64,000 bases of DNA from Mycobacterium seoulense. Lineage in GTDB: Bacteria; Actinomycetota; Actinomycetes; Mycobacteriales; Mycobacteriaceae. Below the pieces are notes generated by a model. That model made no database searches. It saw only the letters and a program-made list of their open reading frames with translations, and had not been told where the DNA came from. Made by a program: the position numbers and the translations under genes. The stretch is from NCBI RefSeq assembly GCF_010731595.1, contig NZ_AP022582.1, positions 4,960,001 to 5,024,000 on the forward strand, read 5' to 3'. Of this stretch, positions 17,459 to 25,584 are shown in pieces; positions within the stretch are counted from its first letter, which is position 1, and each line of letters starts with the position of its first letter.

Positions 17459-18523
17459 GTGGCGGGTGAATCCAGAGCCAATGTCATTCCACTGCACACG
17501 AATCGGGGCCGGGTAGCCGCGCGACGGAGAGCCGATCAGCGCGCGGAGTCATCTCGCCAGCATCCGTCGTTGCTTGGGGACCCTCACGGTGGGGCGTCGG
17601 CCGAACAGCTCGCCGCCGTCGTCCGCGAAATCGATGAGCACCGTCGCGGCGCGGCCGCGGGCTCGGCGGAGGTCCCGCTCAACGAACTGGCCCAGCGCGT
17701 CGCCGCGGTCGCCGGATTCCTGCGCCAGCGGATCACGGGTGACTACACCGTTGACGAGTTCGGCTTCGACCCGCATTTCAACAGCGCGATCGTCCGGCCG
17801 TTGCTGAGGTTCTTCTTCCGGTCGTGGTTCCGGGTGGAGGTCAGCGGTGTCGAAAACCTGCCCAGCGAAGGGGCCGCGTTGGTGGTGGCCAACCATGCCG
17901 GGGTATTGCCGTTCGACGGCTTGATGCTCTCGGTCGCGGTCCACGACGAGCATCCCGCGCAGCGGGACCTGCGGTTACTCGCGGCGGACATGGTGTTCGA
18001 CCTGCCGGTCGTGGGCGAAGCCGCCCGCAAGGCGGGCCACACCATGGCCTGCACGACGGACGCGCACCGGCTGCTGGCCGCCGGCGAGCTCACCGCCGTG
18101 TTCCCCGAGGGCTACAAGGGCTTGGGCAAGCGTTTCGAGGACCGCTACCGGCTGCAGCGCTTCGGTCGCGGTGGCTTCGTGACGGCGGCGCTGCGCACCA
18201 AGGCGCCGATCATCCCGTGCTCGATCATCGGGTCCGAAGAGATCTACCCGATGCTGACCGACGTGAAGTTGCTGGCCCGCCTGTTCGGCCTGCCCTACTT
18301 CCCGATCACGCCGCTGTTCCCCCTGGCGGGTCCGGCCGGCCTGGTGCCGCTGCCGTCGAAGTGGCGGATCGCGTTCGGCGAGCCGATCTACACCAACGAC
18401 TACGCCGCCTCGGACGCCGACGACCCGATGGTCACCTTCGAGGTGACCGATCAGGTCCGCGAGACCATCCAGCAGACGCTGTACCGGCTGCTCGCGGGCC
18501 GTCGCAACATCTTCTTCGGCTGA
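17459..18523 (+). CDS. PlsC/LPLAT-type acyltransferase (Rv0502 orthologue)
   Basis: A 354-residue membrane-associated acyltransferase. Residues 1-120 are hydrophilic with a hydrophobic patch near RPLLRFFFRSWF. The catalytic block is VVANHAGVLPFDG (His146, Asp153), a variant spacing seen in the MGAT-like LPLAT group, followed by the FPEGYKGLGK acceptor block. It probably acylates lysophospholipid or diacylglycerol in envelope lipid synthesis; the substrate is uncertain. GTG 17459 is the start. Transcription meets the opposing cmaA2 operon at a strong hairpin. Confidence 0.87.
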   Translation: MAGESRANVIPLHTNRGRVAARRRADQRAESSRQHPSLLGDPHGGASAEQLAAVVREIDEHRRGAAAGSAEVPLNELAQRVAAVAGFLRQRITGDYTVDEFGFDPHFNSAIVRPLLRFFFRSWFRVEVSGVENLPSEGAALVVANHAGVLPFDGLMLSVAVHDEHPAQRDLRLLAADMVFDLPVVGEAARKAGHTMACTTDAHRLLAAGELTAVFPEGYKGLGKRFEDRYRLQRFGRGGFVTAALRTKAPIIPCSIIGSEEIYPMLTDVKLLARLFGLPYFPITPLFPLAGPAGLVPLPSKWRIAFGEPIYTNDYAASDADDPMVTFEVTDQVRETIQQTLYRLLAGRRNIFFG

Positions 18524-18580
18524 AATCCTTCGTTTTCCGGTTCTGAGCGCTTCGCGATACGGCCCATTCGGTGACGCGAA

Positions 18581-18612
18581 AACGCCCCGGCGCCAATGGC
18601 TTCCGGGGCGTT
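18581..18612. terminator. Bidirectional hairpin terminator between Rv0502-like gene and cmaA2
   Basis: A perfect 10-bp GC-rich stem (AACGCCCCGG / CCGGGGCGTT) with a 12-nt loop lies in the 99-bp gap between two convergent genes, 57 bp from one stop and 10 bp from the other. The symmetrical A-rich and T-rich ends of the stem suit termination in both directions. Confidence 0.75.
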
Positions 18613-18622
18613 CTCGGGCGAA

Positions 18623-19549
18623 TTACTTGACCAGCGTGAACTGGCAGACGTTGGTGTAGCCGTCGCGGAACAGGTCCGAGCAGCCCCGCAAGTACTTCAA
18701 GTAGATGTCGTAGGTCTCCTGCCCCTTCAGGGCAATCGCCTCTTCCTTGTGCGCCTCGAGGGCATCCCCCCAGGCGGTCAGCGTCGGGACGTAGTTCTTG
18801 CCGATGAAGTGGTGTCGCTCGATCTTGAAACCCGCGTCAGTCGCGTACTTGTCGACCAGGTCGACCTGGGGCAACTTTCCGCCCGGGTAGATCTCCTTCA
18901 AGATGAAGCTGATGAACCGCAGCAGGGTCATGTTCACCTGCAAGCCCATCGCCCTGCCTTCTTCGGCGGAGGGCACGACGATCGAGTGCAGCAGCATGCG
19001 GCCGTCGTCGGGCAGCAGGTCGTAGTACTTCTTGAAGAAGGTGGCGTAACGCTCGTATCCGGCGTCGCCCGCTCCGTCGGCAAAGTGCTCGAACGCGCCC
19101 AGCGACACGATGCGGTCGATCGGTTCGTCGGGGAATTCCTCCCAGCCCTGGATCCGCACCTCTTTGCGGCGGGGGCTGTCCATCTTCTCGAACTCGGCCA
19201 CACAGTGGGCGTATTGGTTCTCGCTCAGCGTCAGGCCGATGACGTTGACGTCGTACTCGGCCACCGCGTGCCGCATGGTCGAGCCCCAGCCGGAGCCGAT
19301 GTCGAGCAACGTCATGCCGGGCTGGAGGTTGAGCTTGTCCAGCGCGAGCTTGCGCTTCGCGTACTGCGCCTCTTCCAGCGTCTTGGTCAGATTCTGCGGG
19401 TCCGGATTCTCGTCGAAGTAGCCGCAGCTGTAGGTCATCGACGGGTCAAGCCACAGCTTGAAGAACTCGTTCGATTTGTCGTAATGAGATCGGACCGCCT
19501 GGACCGGCGGCTTCAGCTGGGTGCTACCCATTTCCCCCTGTGAAGTCAT
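18623..19549 (-). CDS. cmaA2: Cyclopropane mycolic acid synthase CmaA2 (Rv0503c)
   Basis: A 308-residue SAM-dependent methyltransferase that introduces trans-cyclopropane rings into mycolic acids in M. tuberculosis. Visible signatures are [22 protein letters not shown] motif [38 protein letters not shown], and the ending [19 protein letters not shown], which matches CmaA2 closely. Other mycolate cyclopropane synthases are highly similar, so the paralogue rests on the synteny with Rv0504c and serB1. ATG 19549 is chosen by match to the family N-terminus (MTSQGE). The gap to the upstream gene is 10 bp, so it is an operon. Confidence 0.93.
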   Translation of the reverse strand: MTSQGEMGSTQLKPPVQAVRSHYDKSNEFFKLWLDPSMTYSCGYFDENPDPQNLTKTLEEAQYAKRKLALDKLNLQPGMTLLDIGSGWGSTMRHAVAEYDVNVIGLTLSENQYAHCVAEFEKMDSPRRKEVRIQGWEEFPDEPIDRIVSLGAFEHFADGAGDAGYERYATFFKKYYDLLPDDGRMLLHSIVVPSAEEGRAMGLQVNMTLLRFISFILKEIYPGGKLPQVDLVDKYATDAGFKIERHHFIGKNYVPTLTAWGDALEAHKEEAIALKGQETYDIYLKYLRGCSDLFRDGYTNVCQFTLVK

Positions 19550-19559
19550 TAATTTGACC

Positions 19560-20069
19560 CTACTTTCCGGCTGATATGGATGCAATCGCGGCCACTGTTG
19601 CGTCAGTGTCGGCTTGAGTTGTGGCTTCCCCCAGCATCGTCACGACGCTGGTGATAAGCGGCTCCCCATCGGCGTCGGTGACTTCGCTGCGGATCTCAGC
19701 GAGCACGGTGCCATGGGATTCGATCACCGAGTCGAGATAGGTGTCGAAGTACAGCTTATCTCCGGCCACGATCGGCCGGTGGAATTTGAACTTCTGATCG
19801 CGGTGGATCACCCGGGCGATGTTGATCGGAATGCTGAACTTGGTGAAGATCTCGAGCTGCACGCGCCGTCCGGCGATGGCAAGGAATGTCAGCGGGGCCA
19901 GCAGCGAGTCATACCCGGCAGCGGCGGCTTCCTCCTCGCTGAAGTGCGTCGGATGATCGTCCTTGACCGCGAGCGCGAACTCCCGGATCTTCTCGCGTCC
20001 GACCAGGAAATAATCCGGTGCCCGGTAGTGGCTGCCGATCAGTCCTTCGGCTTCTTTGGGGGTCGTCAT
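19560..20069 (-). CDS. HadA-like MaoC N-terminal dehydratase-family protein (Rv0504c)
   Basis: A 169-residue hotdog protein of the FAS1-like dehydratase group, related to HadA and HadC of the FAS-II (3R)-hydroxyacyl-ACP dehydratase. The sequence has the family pattern [22 protein letters not shown] near the start and [21 protein letters not shown] in the middle. HadA/HadC-type subunits lack the catalytic pair and act with a HadB-like subunit; no such partner is in this window. It lies between serB1 and cmaA2, consistent with a role in mycolic acid synthesis. Confidence 0.88.
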   Translation of the reverse strand: MTTPKEAEGLIGSHYRAPDYFLVGREKIREFALAVKDDHPTHFSEEEAAAAGYDSLLAPLTFLAIAGRRVQLEIFTKFSIPINIARVIHRDQKFKFHRPIVAGDKLYFDTYLDSVIESHGTVLAEIRSEVTDADGEPLITSVVTMLGEATTQADTDATVAAIASISAGK

Positions 20070-20113
20070 GCCGCTGTCGCTCTCCGCTCGAATAGTCTCA
20101 GCGGCGCAGCCTA

Positions 20114-21022
20114 TCAGCGCGATTGTCGCCGGGATGCCACCGCGGCCAGTGCGCCGCCGGCCGCTCCCAGCGCCAATGCCGAGGGCACCCCGATCCGCGC
20201 GGCCTTGCGGGCGGTGCGAAAGTCACGGATCTCCCAGCCGCGTTCGCGGGCCAGGGTGCGCAGGCGGGCGTCGGGATTGATGGCAACGGCCGTGCCCACC
20301 AGCGACAGCATGGGCACGTCGTTGAAGCTGTCCGAGTAGGCGGTACAGCGTTTGAGGTTGAGCCCCTCCCGGATCGCCAACGACCGCACCGCGTGCGCCT
20401 TTCCGGTGCCGTGCAGGATGTCGCCGACGAGCCGGCCGGTGAATACGCCGTCGACGGACTCGGCGACGGTGCCCAGGGCGCCGGTCAGGCCGAGCCGCCT
20501 GGCGATGGTCGCCGCGAGTTCGTAGGGCGTTGCGGTGATCAGCCACACCTGCTGGCCCGCGTCGAGATGCATCTGGGTCAGCTCGCGGGTGCCCGGCCAG
20601 ATCTTGTCGGCGATGATCTCGTCATAGATCTCTTCGCCCAGGGCCACCAGCTGCTCGACCGATCGGCCCTCGATGAAAGCGAGCGCTTTGCGCCGGCCGG
20701 CGGCGACATCGTTGCTGTTCTCCTTGCCGAGAATCTGGAATTTCGCCTGGGCGTAGATGAAGCCCAGGACGTCGCGATAGGTGAAGTAGTTGCGCGCCGC
20801 GAGCCCGCGGCCGAAGTGCACCGCCGAGGAGCCCTGCACCAGCGTGTTGTCCACGTCGAAGAAGGCGGCCGCGGTCAGGTCTATCGGCGGCTGCGGGCGA
20901 TCCTCGTCGGCGGCGGTTTCCGCCCGCAGGCCTTCCAGCGCGCGGGCGGCGCTGGCGTCGGCGGTGAGCGACTCCAGGTCAACCCGACCGGCGTCTCCGT
21001 TGACCGGGCCAGAGGAAGTCAT
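20114..21022 (-). CDS. serB1: HAD-family phosphoserine phosphatase-like SerB1 (Rv0505c)
   Basis: A 302-residue haloacid dehalogenase-superfamily phosphatase. Motif I is [13 protein letters not shown] (nucleophile Asp56, acid Asp58), motif II is LITATPYEL, and motif IV is [16 protein letters not shown] hydrophobic Ala/Gly-rich C-terminus may anchor it to the membrane, so a lipid-linked substrate is possible despite the SerB name. ATG 21022 has a perfect AGGAGG (21030-21035, opposite strand) 7 nt upstream. It is the first gene of the operon with Rv0504c and cmaA2. Confidence 0.92.
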   Translation of the reverse strand: MTSSGPVNGDAGRVDLESLTADASAARALEGLRAETAADEDRPQPPIDLTAAAFFDVDNTLVQGSSAVHFGRGLAARNYFTYRDVLGFIYAQAKFQILGKENSNDVAAGRRKALAFIEGRSVEQLVALGEEIYDEIIADKIWPGTRELTQMHLDAGQQVWLITATPYELAATIARRLGLTGALGTVAESVDGVFTGRLVGDILHGTGKAHAVRSLAIREGLNLKRCTAYSDSFNDVPMLSLVGTAVAINPDARLRTLARERGWEIRDFRTARKAARIGVPSALALGAAGGALAAVASRRQSR

Positions 21023-21110
21023 CGCCAAACCTCCTAGATCGCTGTGTTGCCTGGCGACCCAGTGGGTCCCGACATTCAACCCTATCCGGAGGGGGCGGGG
21101 AGTGGTTCAT

Positions 21111-21170
21111 GCCGAGTGTGACGTTAGCTTCACGTTGGGCGCCGAGCGTGAAGCTAGCTTCACGTTCGGC
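21111..21170. repeat. Two tandem copies of a 30-bp palindromic element
   Basis: Copy 1 is 21111-21140 and copy 2 is 21141-21170, joined without a gap; 26 of 30 positions agree. Copy 2 contains the perfect 18-bp palindrome CGTGAAGCTAGCTTCACG flanked by GCCGA and TCGGC arms, so almost the whole unit is self-complementary. It lies upstream of serB1 and downstream of the immunity-like gene. It looks like a REP-type intergenic element. Confidence 0.8.
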
Positions 21171-21258
21171 GGGCTGGGTGGTCTTGATCGCTGAGTCCGC
21201 GAGACGTTGACGGTGAATCATTCCGACGGGAGTCCATTCTCTCCTGTCTAATTGACGT

Positions 21259-21939
21259 CTAACTTTCACCGAACCCGGCCATCGAAGTGATGCTTTTAGG
21301 CATGCCGTCGAGTAGCGCTGCAGTTAGCTCTTCGAATGACAAAGCGAGGATCTCCATCCTCGGTTCTTCCGAAGGGAACGTATATGCAAACGAGTCGGGG
21401 TCGCCCTTGAGCGTGTAACGCTTGAGATACCGTCCGACGGACTCCTTATCGAGGGTGGGCATCTCTGTACACAACAAGTCGATTACGTCTGGGCCCGCCA
21501 GGCCGACTTCTAATTGCTGGTTGAGGCCCCGATCGTCCCATTGAATAAATAGCGTATTCAGCCGGAGGCCGCTGCGAAGGCTGTCTCCCATCCGCAAGAT
21601 CACGTATTTTCCTGCATCAACAAAACGCGAAAATATAGCGGAAATTTCTTCGGATCGCTGGGCGGCACGTTCGTGCTTCAACGACCGTAACACGCGGAAG
21701 CAACCTCCACGCATCGGCGCAATAACCCAAGCGGACCAATCGCCAAATTCGGCCCATTGGGGCCATTCTCTTATCTTGTCCCAATAATCTGAACGGAGGT
21801 ACAAACTGCCCTCATGCCAGTCGGGCTCTTCGTATGGGCCTCGGCCTTCTGAGTTCGCAAGCCTGCGCCAAAGGTCATAATAGGACGCTAGCTCTGCGAA
21901 GCCTTCGGAAGCGGCTGTGCCGCCAAATTGCATATTCAT
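21259..21939 (-). CDS. Immunity-like protein of a decayed ESX toxin cassette
   Basis: A 226-residue cytosolic protein with no signal peptide or transmembrane helix, rich in Trp, Asp and Glu (for example YYDLWRRLANSEGRGPYEE, REWPQWAEFGDWSAW). I do not recognise the family with certainty. It is called immunity-like because it directly follows WXG100 genes and a toxin N-domain on the same strand, where CpnT-type loci carry the antitoxin. GAGGAGGAA lies about 10 nt before ATG 21939; ATG 21933 is an alternative. GC is far below the genome (25 of 60 bases G/C at 21601-21660), which suggests horizontal acquisition. Confidence 0.65.
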   Translation of the reverse strand: MNMQFGGTAASEGFAELASYYDLWRRLANSEGRGPYEEPDWHEGSLYLRSDYWDKIREWPQWAEFGDWSAWVIAPMRGGCFRVLRSLKHERAAQRSEEISAIFSRFVDAGKYVILRMGDSLRSGLRLNTLFIQWDDRGLNQQLEVGLAGPDVIDLLCTEMPTLDKESVGRYLKRYTLKGDPDSFAYTFPSEEPRMEILALSFEELTAALLDGMPKSITSMAGFGES

Positions 21940-21944
21940 TGGGG

Positions 21945-22205
21945 AGGTTCCTCCTCGTCGGCCGCCTACGGCCGATGCTGCACAGCCCGTTGCGGGTGCC
22001 CGCCATCGCCTCGAGCAGCTTGGCCGCTGCGCCGTCATATCTACGGCCCAGCGCTGCGCCCACCGGATCGTCGCCGGCCATGCCGACGTTGCCTGCCAGC
22101 GCCGCCGGTCAGGGACGACATCACGGATCCCAGGGACTCACCGGTGGTGAGCACCGTGACACCGGCGCGGTCGATGGCTACCGGGTCACACGCCAGCGGC
22201 GCCAT
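21945..22205 (-). pseudogene. Truncated, frameshifted CpnT-like ESX toxin N-domain
   Basis: From ATG 22205 the frame reads MAPLACDPVAIDRAGV to GESLGSVMSSLTGG, typical of the N-terminal domain of CpnT-like and related ESX-exported toxins. It then shifts: the continuation GMAGDDPVGAALGRRYDGAA to TRNGLCSIG lies in another frame, entered near 22100, while the first frame stops at 22041. After LCSIG the expected GDGVRxSAxNY segment is missing and the sequence runs straight into the ribosome binding site of the immunity-like gene. The channel region and C-terminal toxin domain are therefore deleted. Confidence 0.72.
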
Positions 22206-22209
22206 CCGC

Positions 22210-22500
22210 TCACGACCACATACCGAGATTCGTCGACATCGCCCCGGTGTAGTTGCCGTGCGCTGTCGTGGCTGCCTTCTCGAGTTGCGCCAAGGCCTCA
22301 CGCATCATCGCCTCGCCGCGCACCCAGTGCTGATGCGCCTCAGCATGGGCGGCCGCAGCCTGTCCCGTCCACGTGGTGTGCAAACGCGTTACGCGAGAGT
22401 CGATTTCGGTGATCATGTCTTCGGCATAGCGTTGAAACGCCGCCATCCGCTGCACCGCGTCGGCCAACGCCTGGGGGTCCACCCGAAATGCCTCAGCCAC
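22210..22500 (-). CDS. WXG100 family protein, EsxE-like
   Basis: A 96-residue WXG100 protein with two helices around the W-T-G turn (Trp44-Gly46, in HTTWTGQAA). It probably forms a heterodimer with the product of 22493-22801 and is exported by an ESX system. By analogy with EsxE/EsxF next to CpnT in M. tuberculosis, the pair would help deliver the toxin that followed. GTG 22500 is chosen because the protein then begins MAEAFRVDPQAL, the usual WXG100 start; it overlaps the upstream gene by 8 nt. Confidence 0.82.
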   Translation of the reverse strand: MAEAFRVDPQALADAVQRMAAFQRYAEDMITEIDSRVTRLHTTWTGQAAAAHAEAHQHWVRGEAMMREALAQLEKAATTAHGNYTGAMSTNLGMWS

Positions 22501-22801
22501 CGCGCACCGCCCGTTCCGCGTGGGCGGAGCCTGCCTCGTTGCTCTGATAGCCCTCGCCCGCCTGGCCCACCAGATGCGCCAGCAGCGACAAGCCCTGTTG
22601 CACCTCACGAGCGCCCCGGTGCCACAGCTCCCACGCCGAGGCATACGCCGTCCCCGACGCGCCCTGCCAGCCGCCCAACATCTGGCCCACCTGATCGTCG
22701 AGGGCGCTCAGCTCGGCCGAAAGATGCTCGGCCGCGCCACCGATGGACGCGGCGTGGCTTTGCATCACCCCCGGATCAACACGCAGCGTCTCGTCGGCCA
22801 T
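22493..22801 (-). CDS. WXG100 family protein, EsxF-like
   Basis: A 102-residue WXG100 protein beginning MADETLRVDPGVMQSHAAS. It has the W-Q-G turn at residues 45-47 (GGWQGASG) and YQSNE at 86-90, which matches the YxxxD/E type VII secretion signal. It is the first gene of the four-part cassette and overlaps the next by 8 nt. ATG 22801 is chosen over a longer upstream start because it gives the family-typical N-terminus. Both WXG100 genes look intact, unlike the toxin. Confidence 0.85.
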   Translation of the reverse strand: MADETLRVDPGVMQSHAASIGGAAEHLSAELSALDDQVGQMLGGWQGASGTAYASAWELWHRGAREVQQGLSLLAHLVGQAGEGYQSNEAGSAHAERAVRGG

Positions 22802-22860
22802 GACCGGAACATAACGCCTGGTAGGTGGGCCCACAAGTCACCGATGCGACACTGGAGCCC

Positions 22861-23130
22861 ATGACTGAAGCGACCGGCCGACCACGGGTTGAGCTGCTGA
22901 CCCGCGACGGCTGCACCATCTGCGAGCGGGTCCATGACCGGCTGAAGGAACTGGCGCCCGAGCTGGGCTTCGAGCTGTCGACGACCGACGTCGACACCGC
23001 CGCGGCGGCCGGCAATCCGGCGCTGCGGGCCGAGTTCGGCGACCGGCTGCCCGTGATCCTGCTCGACGGCCGCGAGCACAGCTACTGGGACCTCGACGAG
23101 CCCAGGCTGCGCGCGGATCTCGCGAGATGA
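22861..23130 (+). CDS. Glutaredoxin-like protein (Rv0508 orthologue)
   Basis: An 89-residue thioredoxin-fold protein of the glutaredoxin-like DUF836 type. The redox motif is CTIC in LLTRDGCTICERVHDRL, and the cis-proline loop is DRLPVILLDGRE. It is probably a cytosolic thiol oxidoreductase. It lies upstream of hemA as in other mycobacteria, with 102 bp between, so it may be co-transcribed with the heme genes. Confidence 0.88.
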   Translation: MTEATGRPRVELLTRDGCTICERVHDRLKELAPELGFELSTTDVDTAAAAGNPALRAEFGDRLPVILLDGREHSYWDLDEPRLRADLAR

Positions 23131-23232
23131 GGGCGGCCGGGCAATTATTTGGTGGCCCACCTGTTCAACGATTACCTTGGAAACCAGTTCAACTACTGGA
23201 GGAAGCAAGGGAGCTGGCCAGGTGATGCTGCC

Positions 23233-24603
23233 GTGAGCGTCTTGCTTTTCGGGGTTTCGCACCGCAGTGCGCCGGTCTCCGTCCTGGAACAACTCACCAT
23301 CGACGAGTCCGATCAGGGCAAGATCGTCGACCGGGTGTTGCAGTCGCCGCTGGTCACCGAGGCGATGGTGCTGTCGACATGCAACCGGGTCGAGGTCTAC
23401 GCGGTGGTGGATGCGTTCCACGGCGGGCTGGCCGCAATCGGGCAGGTGTTGTCGGATCACTCCGGAATGTCGATGGGGGACCTGACCAAATACGCGTACG
23501 TCCGTTACAGCGAGGCCGCCGTCGAGCATTTGTTCGCGGTGGCCAGCGGCCTGGACTCCGCGGTGGTCGGTGAGCAGCAGGTCCTCGGCCAGGTGCGCCG
23601 CGCGTACGCCACCGCGGAAACCAATCGCACTGTCGGCCGGGTGCTGCACGAGCTGGCCCAGCGGGCGCTGTCGGTGGGGAAGCGGGTGCATTCGGAGACC
23701 GCCATCGACGCGGCCGGCGCCTCGGTGGTGTCGGTCGCCTTGAGCATGGCCGAACGCCGGCTGGGCGGCCTGGACGGCAAGACCGCGGTGCTGGTCGGCG
23801 CCGGCGCGATGGGCGCCCTGGCGGCAACCCACCTGACCCGGGCCGGCATCGGGCACGTGCACGTCTTGAACCGGTCGTCGTCCCGGGCGCAGCGTTTGGT
23901 CCGCAAGATCCGCGAGGCCGGCGTGCGGGCCGACGCCATGCCACTCGACCGCTTGGCCGACGCGGTGGCCGACGCCGACGTCATGGTCAGCTGCACGGGC
24001 GCGGTCAGCCCGGTGGTCACGCTGGCCGACGTGCACCACGCGCTGGCCGCCGCGCGCCGCGACGAGACGGCCCGTCCGCTGGTGATCTGCGACCTGGGCA
24101 TGCCGCGTGACGTGGACCCGGCCGTCGCCGGTCTGCCCGGTGTGTGGGTCGTCGACGTGGACCGCGTGCAGCACGAGCCGTCGGCGCACGCCGCGGCCTC
24201 CGACGTCCACGCCGCGCGCCACATCGTGGCGGCCGAGGTCGCCGCCTACCTGGCGGGGCAGCGGATGGCGGAGGTCACCCCGACCGTGACCGCGCTGCGT
24301 CAGCGCGCGGCCGACGTGGTGGAGGCGGAGCTGCTGCGCCTGGACAACCGGCTGCCCGGCCTGGAGAGCGCTCACCGTGAGGAGGTGGCGCGCACCGTGC
24401 GCCGGGTGGTGGACAAGCTGCTGCACGCGCCCACCGTGCGGATCAAGCAACTGGCCAGCGCCCCCGGCGGGGACAGCTACGCCGAGGCGCTGCGCGAACT
24501 CTTCGAACTCGACCAGACCGCGGTCGACGCCGTCGCTGCAGGCGAATTGCCCGTCATATCAACGGGATTCGACGCGGGAACCTCAGAAACGTCGGTCGAG
24601 TAG
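23233..24603 (+). CDS. hemA: Glutamyl-tRNA reductase HemA (Rv0509)
   Basis: This is the first committed step of C5-pathway heme synthesis: reduction of glutamyl-tRNA to glutamate-1-semialdehyde with NADPH. The 456-residue protein begins [15 protein letters not shown]; the catalytic cysteine is Cys50 in [27 protein letters not shown] follows, the Rossmann loop is [12 protein letters not shown], and the C-terminal dimerisation helix ends [15 protein letters not shown] 23233 matches the family start; a longer in-frame extension from 23149 has no support. The 102-bp upstream gap has two GTTCAAC repeats (23164, 23190) that could be regulatory. Confidence 0.96.
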   Translation: MSVLLFGVSHRSAPVSVLEQLTIDESDQGKIVDRVLQSPLVTEAMVLSTCNRVEVYAVVDAFHGGLAAIGQVLSDHSGMSMGDLTKYAYVRYSEAAVEHLFAVASGLDSAVVGEQQVLGQVRRAYATAETNRTVGRVLHELAQRALSVGKRVHSETAIDAAGASVVSVALSMAERRLGGLDGKTAVLVGAGAMGALAATHLTRAGIGHVHVLNRSSSRAQRLVRKIREAGVRADAMPLDRLADAVADADVMVSCTGAVSPVVTLADVHHALAAARRDETARPLVICDLGMPRDVDPAVAGLPGVWVVDVDRVQHEPSAHAAASDVHAARHIVAAEVAAYLAGQRMAEVTPTVTALRQRAADVVEAELLRLDNRLPGLESAHREEVARTVRRVVDKLLHAPTVRIKQLASAPGGDSYAEALRELFELDQTAVDAVAAGELPVISTGFDAGTSETSVE

Positions 24604-24616
24604 CCGATTGCCGAAC

Positions 24617-25561
24617 GTGATCCGGATAGGCACCCGGGGCAGTCTCTTGGCCACCACCCAGGCCGGCGTCGTCAGGGACGCCTTGATCGCCAACGGTCAT
24701 CCGGCGGAGTTGGTGATCGTCACCACCGCCGGCGACCGCTCGTCGGCGCCCATCGAGACCCTGGGGGTCGGCGCCTTCACCACCGCGCTGCGCGAGGCCA
24801 TGAGCGACGGCCGCGTGGACGCCGCGGTGCACTCCCACAAGGATTTGCCCACGGCGGAAGACCCGCGGTTCACGGTGGCGGCGATACCACCCCGCAACGA
24901 CCCCCGCGACGTGGTCGTGGCGCGCGACGGGCTGGTCCTCGCGGAGTTGCCACCCGGTTCGCTGGTGGGGACGTCGTCCCCGCGGCGGGCCGCGCAGCTT
25001 AGAGCATTGGGTCTCGGTTTGGAAATCCGCCCCCTACGAGGCAACCTAGATACCAGGTTGAACAGGGTAAGCAATGGTGATCTCGACGCGATCGTGGTGG
25101 CTCGGGCCGGACTGGCCCGGCTCGGTCGCCTCGACGATGTCACCGAGACGCTAGAGCCGGTGCAGATGTTGCCAGCACCGGCTCAGGGCGCGCTCGCCGT
25201 CGAATGCCGCGCCGGTGATGGATTGGCGGCAGTGCTGGCGGAGTTGGACGACGCCGACACGCGCGCGTCGGTCACCGCGGAGCGAGCCCTGTTGGCCGAA
25301 CTGGAGGCGGGTTGTTCCGCACCGGTGGGCGCGATCGCGGAGGTGGTCGAGTCCATCGATGAGGACGGCCGCGTCTTCGAAGAGCTGTCGCTGCGCGGAT
25401 GCGTGGCGGCGCTGGATGGGTCCGACGTGATCCGCGCGTCCGGCATCGGCGCCGCCGATCGGGCGCGAGAGCTGGGGATCTCGGTCGCCGCGGAGTTGTT
25501 CGAACTCGGCGCCCGAGAACTCATGGCCGAGGCGCGGCAGGACCCGGCACGGGGAAATTAA
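24617..25561 (+). CDS. hemC: Porphobilinogen deaminase HemC (Rv0510)
   Basis: This enzyme polymerises four porphobilinogens into hydroxymethylbilane. The 314-residue protein has [15 protein letters not shown] at the N-terminus, HSHKDLPT, the phosphate/acid-binding [12 protein letters not shown] and [11 protein letters not shown], and Cys233 ([11 protein letters not shown]), which carries the dipyrromethane cofactor. GTG 24617 is the preferred start; in-frame TTG 24608 is an alternative. It follows hemA by 13 bp in the heme operon. Confidence 0.96.
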   Translation: MIRIGTRGSLLATTQAGVVRDALIANGHPAELVIVTTAGDRSSAPIETLGVGAFTTALREAMSDGRVDAAVHSHKDLPTAEDPRFTVAAIPPRNDPRDVVVARDGLVLAELPPGSLVGTSSPRRAAQLRALGLGLEIRPLRGNLDTRLNRVSNGDLDAIVVARAGLARLGRLDDVTETLEPVQMLPAPAQGALAVECRAGDGLAAVLAELDDADTRASVTAERALLAELEAGCSAPVGAIAEVVESIDEDGRVFEELSLRGCVAALDGSDVIRASGIGAADRARELGISVAAELFELGARELMAEARQDPARGN

Positions 25562-25584
25562 TTGCGAACGACGTGGGAGCGACA

